DNA of 24,203 bases from Rhodoferax sp. (GTDB lineage Bacteria; Pseudomonadota; Gammaproteobacteria; Burkholderiales; Burkholderiaceae_C), in assembly GCA_028711355.1 (NCBI GenBank), contig JAQTSL010000015.1, forward strand, positions 1 through 24,203. Reading direction: 5' to 3'. Each line of letters starts with the position of its first letter. The stretch's first letter is position 1. This document shows positions 15,234 through 23,866 of the stretch, in pieces. Below the pieces are notes generated by a model. It was not told the origin of the DNA. It saw only the letters and a program-made list of their open reading frames with translations, and made no database searches. The position numbers and the translations under genes are program-made.

Positions 15234-15408
15234 GCTAAATTTGGTTTGGCTCGGGTGTGTCAGAACACCCTTCATAGCGCAAGTTTGTACCGCTGATTGG
15301 CTTGTTTGGCGAGCCCCTCGATCGCAAAAACACTATGCAGGAATGTCCCAGAGTGCTAGAGTCGTTTCTGTACTTGGTAATACTCAAGTGTGGATACAGG
15401 AGCTCTTC

Positions 15409-18400
15409 ATGCAAACTTATTTGCTTCCGATCAGTTATCCGCTTTGCGTCAGGGTGTCCGCTGTGCGGGATCGACAAAAGGGTGTACTAAAAGCCCTTTT
15501 GGGGAAGGTGGGGCTGGTGGCAGTGCTCTGGTTTGCCGCAGTGCAAGCTATTTTGCTACTGCCCACGCTGGCACAGGCGGGAACACCTTTGATCGGCATG
15601 GGCGGCATCCATACCTGTGCCTTGACCAGCGATAGCGGGGTGAAATGCTGGGGTGTGAACTGGTATGGGCAACTGGGCGACGGTAGCAAAGCGGATCGAC
15701 TGACACCCGTGGCTGTCAGTGGGTTGGCCAGCGCAGTAAGCGCAGTAAGCGCAGTTACAGCGGGCGGTTCGCATACCTGCGCCCTGACCACCGGTGGCGG
15801 GGTGACATGCTGGGGCATGAGCGGATCGGGTGTTTTGGGACACGACGCCTCCTTGGACCCACTGGTACCCGGCGCGGTAACGGGTCTAGCCAGTGGTGTC
15901 AAAGCCATTGAGGCGGGCAACAGCCACACCTGCGCGCTGACCAGCGCCGGCGGTGTGAAATGCTGGGGCTACAACGGCTATGGCCGTTTGGGTGATGGCA
16001 GCACGACCGACCGGTGGACACCGGTGGACGTGGTCGGCCTTACCAGTGGTGTCAGTGCCATCGCGGCGGGCAGTGATCACACCTGTGCGCTGACGACCGC
16101 AGGCGGGGTGAAGTGCTGGGGGTACAACGATTCAGGGTCATTGGGTGTTGGTAGCAACACCGACCGCTGGACACCCGAGTCTGTGACCGGCCTCGCCAGT
16201 GGCGTTGTTGCCATCGCTGCCGGTGGTGGCCATACCTGCGCTTTGACCAGCGGCGGTGGTGTGAAATGCTGGGGCTGGAACTACTACGGACAGTTGGGAA
16301 ACAATAGCGTATCCAGCACCACTGCGCCAGTCGATGTAATTGGTCTAACCACGGGTGTCAGCGCAATCACGGCAGGCAGTACGCACATGTGCGCTCTTAC
16401 CAGCAGCGGCGCTGTGAAATGTTGGGGCCGCAACACCTTTGGCGCGGTGGGTGACGGCAGCACCATTGATCGCTTGACACCAGTGGCTGTGAGTGGCTTG
16501 ACCAGCGCGGTAAGTGACGTTGCGGCCGGTCGTGGTGAAAGGGGAACGACCTGTGCGCGCACCGGTGGTGGTGTGCTCAAGTGCTGGGGCAACAACAACT
16601 ACGGACAGTTGGGCGACGGTACGCTGACGCAACGGTTGACCCCAGTGGATGTGGTGGGCATGGCTCGACCGGTCGTCACACAGAACCTTGTCGCTGGCTG
16701 GAATCTGCTGGGCAATGGCGCAAGCACGGTGTTCGATGTCGCAAGTGCATTTGGCGATAGTTCAAAAGTTTCATCGGTGTGGAAGTGGATTGCAGCAACG
16801 ACAAAATGGGCTTTTTATACGCCGGCGCAAACCGACAGCGGTGCCGGCTACGCCGCCAGCAAGGGATACGACGCTTTGACATCGGTGGCTGGGGGTGAAG
16901 GCTTCTGGGTCAATGCCAAGACGCCATTCACCGCAGCCCTGCCCACGGGGAATGCGATTGGTTCAGCGTCTTTCAAAAGCCTGGCTCCTGGCTGGCACCT
17001 GATCGCCACCGGTGACAGTAAGACTCCAAGCGACTTCAACACGGCCCTGAGCATCACAACTGCGACGGCAGGCCAGATTCCGGTCAACTTTACCTCGCTC
17101 TGGGCCTGGGATGCTGAGCCTGCAAACTGGAACTTCTATGCACCAAGCCTGGCGCAAAGCGGCGCGCTGACGAGTTACCTCACGAGCAAGGGCTATCTTG
17201 ATTTTGGTAGCAAGGTGCTTTCGCCCACGAGCGGATTTTGGGTGAATATTCCCCCAGTGCCCATCGTTACGCCGCCTGCAACAACCACTGTGCAACCCTC
17301 TACCCAAAGTCAAACCATCATCGCCGCAGGCGTGAGCGTTACCATTCCCGGCGGCCTTCTTGCCAGTGCCACGACCTTGTCCGTCGCGGTCAACCGAACG
17401 CTAGAGCAACTGCCTAAGCCAACGTCCGTAGCAGCACTGCTTGGTGGATACGATATTTCCTTAGGGGATGCATCACAGTTTGATCAGGCCCTTACGATTG
17501 AAATTCCCTACGACCCAGCACTGCTGGATCCGACTGTTCCAGAAGGAAAAAACCTGTGGGTCTCGTCGTGGGACACACAAAATTCACGCTGGCAGGATCA
17601 TGTTGTGACTGTGGACGTCGCTAGCAAGCGACTCATTGTGCAAACTGATCACCTGAGTACCTGGGTTTACTGGACGCTCAAAGGCTATACCTATGTGGAA
17701 GCGGACAGCGGCTATGGGCCGTTTGAGGTGTATTACAGACCTACCGACGCGCAGTCGCGCACGGATGTCCCTTCGACCTATACCATGCGTGACCTGGCCA
17801 ACGATGTGATGGCGGCACTGACCACCGCCAAAGCCGCCTACAAGGCAGCAAATTTCACCTCACCCAATTACCAGGTGAAAGCGGTCATTCAGGAAGATAC
17901 CAGCGAAATGTATGGCTTTACCGGCAATATCCACCTCAAGCGAGACGAATTGATATCGGCCGCGCGGCTCAAGCACGATTCCGGCCACGAACTGTTTCAT
18001 GTGTTTCAGAATCAGTACTACAACGTCTATGGCATGGGCTATCGGCATTGGTTTATGGAAAGCACGCCGGATTACATTTCAGCCGTCACATGGACCAATA
18101 TGGCCGAGCTGCCCGCCATCCTCGCCACTTATTTTGATGAATCACTCAACATCAACAATGACCCCCATTCTTACCAAAATAGCAATTTCATTCGTTGGCT
18201 GGTAGCGCATCAGAATGTGAATTTCAAGGCCATGTGGGACTATGTCTATACGCATTCGTCGATCGGCGACGACGGGTTTGCGTCATTTCAGAACTATGTG
18301 GCCAACGCCAGTGGCAAGGTATTCTCCTCAGTGTTCCAAAATTGGGTTGACTATGCCATGTTTGATGCAAGTAAGCCCATGACTGAGGTTGGATCAACCG

Positions 18401-19218
18401 GTTTCTCAGTCCCCAAAAAGCAAGACCCGACCCAGCTCACAGATTTCAGAACGGTTTCAGTGCCCAGCTTTGCAGCTAAGGTTGTCAATGTCGGGGTCAC
18501 CAACGTAACCGGAACGCAAACCAGCGCAGTTAGCATTTCTGCCAAGGGATTGGGTGCCGGGAGCATCGTCGAAATCTGGAAGCTGACCAGCCCGGACGGC
18601 AGTGTCGCAAACATGAATCGGGCGGCTGCCAGTTTGCAGAAGGTGCTCGTACAGGATAGCGATTTCGCCATCTTTGACCTGACCAGTAGCGATTTTCTGT
18701 CAAGTGTCGTCATCAACACTGGAACCACAACCAATAGCGTTACGGTCACTGCTTCAAGTATCAGCGTAAGCACCGTTGTCAGTTGCAATGGCTTGGACAT
18801 TGTCATCGGCGCGCGCAATGGACTCAAGTTGATCGACACGGCCACTCCCACCACCTCGGGCATAACCTCTACCTGTGATTTCACTTACGAGAGCGCTTGC
18901 ACTGCGGGAACCAAGAGCAATCTGACGGCAACCATCGATTTTTCCAAGGGCTACGTTTTTGAGTATTGTGGAAATGGGGCCTGCAACTACCAGGGGCCCA
19001 ACAACTTCTTGGGCATGGGTTGGAATGGGACCGTTTGGGAAACCAGTGGTCAATACCAATGTACCGGCACCGGAAGTTATCCAACCGAACCAGCCCAATG
19101 TCTGGCCCCGCAGACCTATACGACCCAATGGGACTGTAGTTCCAGCAGTTATTCAATCTACGCCCAGCGAGAAACAGACGCTTGGATTCGCGTTCTACTC
19201 AAACAACCAGGCATGTAG
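15409..19218 (+). CDS. secreted RCC1-repeat / zinc metalloprotease mosaic protein
   Basis: A 1269-residue exported protein. ATG 15409 is preferred over the long upstream extension because AGGAG (15398-15402) sits 6 bases before it and a hydrophobic signal (GLVAVLWFAAVQAILLLPTLAQA, likely cut after residue 57) follows. Residues about 65-418 hold seven RCC1-type propeller repeats, each about 50 residues with HTCAL...VKCWG. Residues about 427-615 are a tandem GWNLLGN...GEGFWVN module also found in the facing subtilisin. A beta-sandwich (about 620-760) precedes a probable gluzincin domain: HELFH at 860-864 and Glu884 in WFMESTPDY, giving HExxH-x19-E, the thermolysin spacing. A cysteine-containing beta-rich tail follows. 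Function is unproved; I infer an extracellular or surface zinc protease with a binding propeller. Confidence 0.85.
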   Translation: MQTYLLPISYPLCVRVSAVRDRQKGVLKALLGKVGLVAVLWFAAVQAILLLPTLAQAGTPLIGMGGIHTCALTSDSGVKCWGVNWYGQLGDGSKADRLTPVAVSGLASAVSAVSAVTAGGSHTCALTTGGGVTCWGMSGSGVLGHDASLDPLVPGAVTGLASGVKAIEAGNSHTCALTSAGGVKCWGYNGYGRLGDGSTTDRWTPVDVVGLTSGVSAIAAGSDHTCALTTAGGVKCWGYNDSGSLGVGSNTDRWTPESVTGLASGVVAIAAGGGHTCALTSGGGVKCWGWNYYGQLGNNSVSSTTAPVDVIGLTTGVSAITAGSTHMCALTSSGAVKCWGRNTFGAVGDGSTIDRLTPVAVSGLTSAVSDVAAGRGERGTTCARTGGGVLKCWGNNNYGQLGDGTLTQRLTPVDVVGMARPVVTQNLVAGWNLLGNGASTVFDVASAFGDSSKVSSVWKWIAATTKWAFYTPAQTDSGAGYAASKGYDALTSVAGGEGFWVNAKTPFTAALPTGNAIGSASFKSLAPGWHLIATGDSKTPSDFNTALSITTATAGQIPVNFTSLWAWDAEPANWNFYAPSLAQSGALTSYLTSKGYLDFGSKVLSPTSGFWVNIPPVPIVTPPATTTVQPSTQSQTIIAAGVSVTIPGGLLASATTLSVAVNRTLEQLPKPTSVAALLGGYDISLGDASQFDQALTIEIPYDPALLDPTVPEGKNLWVSSWDTQNSRWQDHVVTVDVASKRLIVQTDHLSTWVYWTLKGYTYVEADSGYGPFEVYYRPTDAQSRTDVPSTYTMRDLANDVMAALTTAKAAYKAANFTSPNYQVKAVIQEDTSEMYGFTGNIHLKRDELISAARLKHDSGHELFHVFQNQYYNVYGMGYRHWFMESTPDYISAVTWTNMAELPAILATYFDESLNINNDPHSYQNSNFIRWLVAHQNVNFKAMWDYVYTHSSIGDDGFASFQNYVANASGKVFSSVFQNWVDYAMFDASKPMTEVGSTGFSVPKKQDPTQLTDFRTVSVPSFAAKVVNVGVTNVTGTQTSAVSISAKGLGAGSIVEIWKLTSPDGSVANMNRAAASLQKVLVQDSDFAIFDLTSSDFLSSVVINTGTTTNSVTVTASSISVSTVVSCNGLDIVIGARNGLKLIDTATPTTSGITSTCDFTYESACTAGTKSNLTATIDFSKGYVFEYCGNGACNYQGPNNFLGMGWNGTVWETSGQYQCTGTGSYPTEPAQCLAPQTYTTQWDCSSSSYSIYAQRETDAWIRVLLKQPGM
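15604..16662 (+). repeat. array of seven RCC1-like coding repeats
   Basis: Seven units of about 150 bp, each coding for HTCAL(T/S)..GGVKCWG..x(Y)GQLGDGS..DR.TPV.V.GL.SGVSAI.AG, form a probable seven-bladed propeller. The last unit is degenerate at its start (ERGTTCARTGGG). Each blade has two Cys, suggesting disulfides in the exported protein. Between units 1 and 2 a 9-bp word AGCGCAGT(A/T) is repeated three times (15730-15756), lengthening that linker to SAVSAVSAV. Confidence 0.85.
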
Positions 19219-19294
19219 CGCCAATGGTTCGGTCTGGTTGAACTGGCGGCGGTGGTACTTCAGCCCGGCGGTGGTCGATTACCTGACGCCTGGC
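19217..19294 (+). pseudogene. degenerate, internally deleted copy of the YgjP-like gene 3' end
   Basis: Positions 19217-19282 align without gaps to 14930-14995 of the YgjP-like gene with about 55 of 66 bases identical by eye, and translate to SANGSVWLNWRRWYFSPAVVDY versus SANGSIRLNWRLLHFSPAVVDY. The copy then jumps to CCTGGCTGG, matching the last codons of that gene (about 15116-15126), so the zinc-site segment is missing. It overlaps the last codon and stop of the RCC1/metalloprotease gene and cannot make a working enzyme. Confidence 0.75.
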
Positions 19295-19314
19295 TGGCTG
19301 CTTTTGCTCTGGGG

Positions 19315-22300
19315 TCAGGGCCGATTCACCCAAAACCCCAGACCCGCGCCGAGCAGCTTGCCGGTGCTGGCAAAGTCGAGGTAGCCCTTGCTGGCGGTGT
19401 AGTCAAACAAAGCCGTGCCGCCCTGGCCCTCCAGGTTGGGGGCGTAGAAGTACCACTTGCTTGCGCCGTTGTCCCAGGCCCACAGCGTGGTTAGGTTGAT
19501 CGGCACACCGCCCACGCTGGGAGGTACTGCCAGCGGTTCGGTCAGCGCCAGGTTAAATGCCTTGGGTGACACATTGTCACCAGTGACCACCAGGTTCCAG
19601 CCGGGCAGCAGGTGCGCAGCCCCCAAACTGAAGGCGCCGCCCGCTGGCAACGCCACACTGGTTGGCCCGGTGGCGTTGACCCAAAAACCTTCGCCGCTTG
19701 CCAGCGTGCTGAGTAATTGATAGCCCTTGGACGCCGCATAGTCTGCCAACACCGTGCCGCGCTGGGCGGCCAGTGCCGGTGCATAAAACCCCCAAACATT
19801 TTGCTGCGCGTGCCACTTCCAGACCGTGATAAAGCGGCTGGCGTCGGCCAATGCGCTGGCCACGTCGATCGGCGCGCTGCTGCTATTGCCCAGCAGGTTC
19901 CAGCCAGGGGCCAGGTTCAGACTGATGCTGGGCGCGACGGTGGTGGCAGACGCCGCGGCGCTGGGAACCGAGCAGTTGGCCAGCGCGTCGCACGCCTGCA
20001 CGCTGTAGCGGTAAGCCGTGCCGGCTCGGAGCCCGGTATCGGCAAAAGAGCTGACGTTGCCCAGCGTGGCCAGCAAACTGCCTTCGCGGACCACCTTGTA
20101 CTGCGTCACCGCCACGTCGTCGGTCGCCTGCGCCCAGCTTAAATCAATGGCACTTTGGCTGACCGGGGTGGCGATCAGGTTGGTCGGCGCGCTGGGTGGG
20201 GTGGTGTCTGCCAAGGCTGGCGTGGTCACCGGTACCGCAACGCTTTGCCCCGAGCAATTGGCCACTGCGTCGCAGGCCGACACACTGTAGCTGTAACGGG
20301 TGGCGGGGGCGGTCGCACGCGTCGTGCTGGTGACGTTGCCGAGCGTTGCCACCAGCGCCCCGCTGCTATAAACGTTGTAGCTCACAACGCCCGTGTTGTC
20401 TGTGGCGGCGTTCCATGTCAGCGTGACTTGCGAGCTGCCCAGCACGGTTGCTGTCAGGCCACTCGGGACGCTCGGGCTATGGGTGTCAGGTGCCACCGGT
20501 GTGGTGGCGGTTGCACTGGCACTTTGGGCCGAGCAATTGGCGACCGCATCGCACGCTGTCACGCGGTAGCTGTAGCTGGCAGCAGCGGCCAAGCCGACAT
20601 CACTGAAACGGGTGACGTTGCCCAGCACCGCCACCAGGGCGCCATTGCGATAAACCTGGTAGGTGGCGACCCCCACGTTGTCGCTGGCATCGGCCCAGAC
20701 CAGGTCAATTTGCGAACTGCTGACGGCGCTGGCCGCCAAGGCGCCGGGTATGGTCGGCGCCTGTGTCTCGTGCAGGTTGACGTAGTAGGCGTAGCAAAAC
20801 TTGTCGACCTGCGTGCAAGTGGCGCTGTATTCGGTGACAAACACCACCAGCTGCGTGTTGCCTGCGGGTGGTGGCGCGTAAGGCAAGCTCAGCGTCAGGC
20901 CGGTGAGCGACTGGTAAGGCGCCAGTTGATCCACCCCCCCCGTGATCGCCGAGGTACGAATCGAGGCCGTCTTGTAGCCCAACTCTGAGCCGGTAAACGG
21001 CGTGTCAAAGGCCCACAACTCAATGCGCAGCGACCCCGAGGTCAGGTAGTCCGAGCGGTTGACAATGCTGCCAATCGAGATCGTGGCCAGGTTGCCGCTG
21101 GTGTTGACCGAAACAGCACCGTCGATGATCAACGGTGTCGATGCGCTGAATGGCGACAAGGTCGATACCGCCAGCGCCGGGCTTTGCGCCGAACAGTTGC
21201 CCGCCGCGTCGCACGCCGCCACGGTGTAGCTATAGCTGGTGGAAGGGGTGAGCCCGCTGTCGGCGTAGCTGGTGACGTTGACCAATGCCTGCAGCAGGGT
21301 GCCGTTGCGGTACAGCTTGTATTGGCTGACGCCAACGTTGTCGCTGGCGTCAAGCCAGCTCAGGCTAAGCGCGCTGACGCTGCTGCCGCGTCCCGTCAGG
21401 CCGGTCGGTACTGTGGGCGCCTGTACGTCAGATAAAACCGCCGGGGTGGTGGCCAGCACGGCCAGACTCGGTGCCGTGCAGTTGCCTGCCGCGTCGCACG
21501 CAGCCACGCTGTAGCGGTAGCTGCTGGCGGCCGTCAAAGCCGTGTCGGTGAAGCCCAACACATTTCCGGTTGATGACAAAAACAAGTCGTTGCGGTAGAT
21601 TTGGTATGTACTGACAGCTACGTTATCAGTAGCTGGCGACCAGCTCAACCGCACACTATTGCTGCTCAGCACGGTGGCCCTCAGAGCGCCCGGCAGCGTC
21701 GGTGGCTGGGTGTCAGGCGCGCTGCCGCTGACCAACAATTGCACGTCGTCCAACAAAAAATCGGTGGCAAACGAGCCATCGGTGCTGCCCGCAAACTTGA
21801 CCCGGATGGTTTGCCCCCGAAACGCTGACACGTCGTATTGCGGGCTTTGCAGCCAGCCGCTGGTGACGTTCAGGTTGGACAAAGTCCAGCGCTGGCTGCT
21901 GCCCGTACCCGCCGGGTCAGCAATGCTGATCGATAAATCGTCATAGACCGTCGCGCTGTCGGTTTCAGTCGTTTGCACCCAGTATTTGAATTGCAGCAAA
22001 ACGGTCTGTGCATCCGGCGGCACCACCACGTCCTGGTACAAGGTGTCGGTGCAACGGTTGTAACCGCACAGCCAGGCGTACCAACTGTTGGCCGCATCGA
22101 CCGGGTTCAGATCGGCCGTGATGACCGGGTAACCATTGGCGGTGCTGTCCACCCAGGTCACGGCACCGGCCTCAAAACCCGGGTTGAGCAGCAAATTGGC
22201 CAGCCCACTGACCGAGCCCGATTGCGTGACGGTATAGGTTTTGCCCGCCACCGTCAGCGTGCCGGTGCGACCGGCTACGTTGGGGTTGGCGGCCACGGTG

Positions 22301-23859
22301 TAGCTGACGCTGGCGTTGCCGCTGCCGCTGGCACCAGCGGTGACCGTGATCCAACTGGCGTTGCTGCTGTCGCTGGCGGCCTGCCAAGAACAGCCGACGT
22401 CGGTACTGACATTGACACTGTCATTGCCACCGCTGGCGTCAAAGGTCTGGCTTAACGCCGACAAGCTGTAGTTGCAAGACGTAGCTGTTACGCCCATCGC
22501 CTGCGGCAAATTGATCCGTGGCTTGGCAAGGTCGTTGCGGCCGTCGGTCACCAGCACGCCATTGGTCAGTCGGGCCACGGTTTGTTCGAGCGTTTCAGTG
22601 GGGTAAGCAGCCCGTAGCACCGCCACCGCGCCGGCCACGTGCGGCGCCGCTTGCGAGGTGCCACCTTCAACCAGGCCGGCCGCGGAAATTTGCGAGCCCG
22701 GTGCCAGCAGCGTCAAAAACGAGGCACTGTTGGAAAAGCAGGTCACCTTGTCGGCGGCTGAAACACGGTCAGAGCAGCGCAGCGGGCTACCCCAGTTGAA
22801 GCCACCCATCGCCGAGTCATAGACCGCGCCCACCGACACCACCCCGGCCACCGCGGCCGGTTGGCTTAACGCATTGGTATAGCCGTCGTTACCAGCGGCC
22901 GCCACCGTCAAAATACCGGCGGCCCGGGCCTGCGCCACCGCCGTGTTATAGACTCCACTGGTCACCGGTGAGGTAAAAGCGCCGCTGCCCAAGCTGAGAT
23001 TGATGGCGACAATGTTGTAACTGGCGCGGTTGGCAATGACCCAACTGATGGCGCTCAAAATGTCGGCGCTGCTGGCCGTGCCGCTGGCACCAAACACATC
23101 GAGCGCAACAATTTTGGTGCCCGGTGCCACCCCCGCCACGACCGCCGCCACATTGGTGCCGTGGCCATCGCTGTCCAATTGACCGTCGTCCGGCGCAAAG
23201 TCTTGCGCATAGACCACTTTGCAACTGGCGGGCACACCCGGCGCGCTACAGCCACCCAACGCTGCGCGGGTGTAATCCACACCAGTATCGAGCACCGCCA
23301 CGCTGCTGCCCGTGCCCAGACTGCCCTGCGCTGCCACCTGCGGTTGACCGACCAGTGGCAGACTTTGCGCCAGCATTTTTTGTTCGATGCGGTTTTCATA
23401 CACGCCGGTCACGCCGGGCTGCGCCAGCAAGCGCTCCAGCGCCTGACGCGTATGCACGCGCAGCAAATTGACCGGCAGATGACGGTAGTCTTTGAGCACC
23501 TCGGTCTGGGTGTCGGCCTGAATCTTGGCATGGCTCGTGGCCAGGTTGGCCAGGCTGGCTTGCTTTTGGCTGGCATAGCGCGCCGCTTTGTGGTCAACGA
23601 TGCGCGGGTGGCGGGCCGACAGACCTTGCGCGGTCTGCATGGCACGCGCATCGGCCTCAATCGCCAAGTCGTCATAGACCACGATCAGGTCTTGCGGCTT
23701 GCCCGCGTCAATGTTGGCTAAAACATGGGGGCCGGGTTGGGGCTGGCTGGGGCCGAGCGCTTGCGCTTGAACGCCGGTAAGCATGATGCCAGCGACCAGC
23801 GCCATACCGACACACCGAGCCATCGTTTGACAAACCGCTTTTAAAAACAGTGGGAGCAT
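19315..23859 (-). CDS. secreted multidomain subtilisin-like (S8) serine protease
   Basis: A 1514-residue exported protease. A signal peptide (about 1-34, ending QAQA) precedes an I9-like prodomain (about 52-165, QDLIVVYDD ... LRVHTRQALERLLAQPGVTGVYENR). The catalytic domain follows: Asp191 in VAVLDTGVDY, His233 in DGHGTNVAAVVAG, oxyanion Asn324 in AAGND, and Ser402 in GGTSQAAPHVAGAVAVL. Then come a BACON-like domain (about 461-548, CSWQAASDSSNASWITV), a jelly-roll-like binding domain (about 556-720, LLLNPGFEAG), two FnIII domains, a beta-rich insert, three more FnIII domains each with an ACDA..NC disulfide pair, and a C-terminal tandem GWNLLGN/GEGFWVN module (about 1313-1514). ATG 23859 lies 7 bp after the upstream stop with no strong RBS; ATG 23823 is an alternative. 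It is probably a surface or secreted protease acting on external polymers. Confidence 0.92.
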   Translation of the reverse strand: MLPLFLKAVCQTMARCVGMALVAGIMLTGVQAQALGPSQPQPGPHVLANIDAGKPQDLIVVYDDLAIEADARAMQTAQGLSARHPRIVDHKAARYASQKQASLANLATSHAKIQADTQTEVLKDYRHLPVNLLRVHTRQALERLLAQPGVTGVYENRIEQKMLAQSLPLVGQPQVAAQGSLGTGSSVAVLDTGVDYTRAALGGCSAPGVPASCKVVYAQDFAPDDGQLDSDGHGTNVAAVVAGVAPGTKIVALDVFGASGTASSADILSAISWVIANRASYNIVAINLSLGSGAFTSPVTSGVYNTAVAQARAAGILTVAAAGNDGYTNALSQPAAVAGVVSVGAVYDSAMGGFNWGSPLRCSDRVSAADKVTCFSNSASFLTLLAPGSQISAAGLVEGGTSQAAPHVAGAVAVLRAAYPTETLEQTVARLTNGVLVTDGRNDLAKPRINLPQAMGVTATSCNYSLSALSQTFDASGGNDSVNVSTDVGCSWQAASDSSNASWITVTAGASGSGNASVSYTVAANPNVAGRTGTLTVAGKTYTVTQSGSVSGLANLLLNPGFEAGAVTWVDSTANGYPVITADLNPVDAANSWYAWLCGYNRCTDTLYQDVVVPPDAQTVLLQFKYWVQTTETDSATVYDDLSISIADPAGTGSSQRWTLSNLNVTSGWLQSPQYDVSAFRGQTIRVKFAGSTDGSFATDFLLDDVQLLVSGSAPDTQPPTLPGALRATVLSSNSVRLSWSPATDNVAVSTYQIYRNDLFLSSTGNVLGFTDTALTAASSYRYSVAACDAAGNCTAPSLAVLATTPAVLSDVQAPTVPTGLTGRGSSVSALSLSWLDASDNVGVSQYKLYRNGTLLQALVNVTSYADSGLTPSTSYSYTVAACDAAGNCSAQSPALAVSTLSPFSASTPLIIDGAVSVNTSGNLATISIGSIVNRSDYLTSGSLRIELWAFDTPFTGSELGYKTASIRTSAITGGVDQLAPYQSLTGLTLSLPYAPPPAGNTQLVVFVTEYSATCTQVDKFCYAYYVNLHETQAPTIPGALAASAVSSSQIDLVWADASDNVGVATYQVYRNGALVAVLGNVTRFSDVGLAAAASYSYRVTACDAVANCSAQSASATATTPVAPDTHSPSVPSGLTATVLGSSQVTLTWNAATDNTGVVSYNVYSSGALVATLGNVTSTTRATAPATRYSYSVSACDAVANCSGQSVAVPVTTPALADTTPPSAPTNLIATPVSQSAIDLSWAQATDDVAVTQYKVVREGSLLATLGNVSSFADTGLRAGTAYRYSVQACDALANCSVPSAAASATTVAPSISLNLAPGWNLLGNSSSAPIDVASALADASRFITVWKWHAQQNVWGFYAPALAAQRGTVLADYAASKGYQLLSTLASGEGFWVNATGPTSVALPAGGAFSLGAAHLLPGWNLVVTGDNVSPKAFNLALTEPLAVPPSVGGVPINLTTLWAWDNGASKWYFYAPNLEGQGGTALFDYTASKGYLDFASTGKLLGAGLGFWVNRP

Positions 23860-23866
23860 GGGTGTC

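Noticed and set aside
15130..15408. N-terminal extension of the RCC1 protein from TTG 15130
   Set aside because: The extension overlaps the YgjP-like gene stop, spans inverted repeats and would bury the signal peptide; ATG 15409 has a well-placed AGGAG.
15604..16662. Regularly spaced repeats that could suggest a CRISPR array
   Set aside because: The units are about 150 bp, diverged and in frame, and encode RCC1 blades; there are no short identical repeats with unique spacers.
19930..21720. Repeated GTTGCC.AGC and ..GCGTCGCACGC words on the + strand
   Set aside because: They are the coding pattern of five FnIII domains (LGNV and ACDA..NC) in the minus-strand protease, not DNA-level elements.
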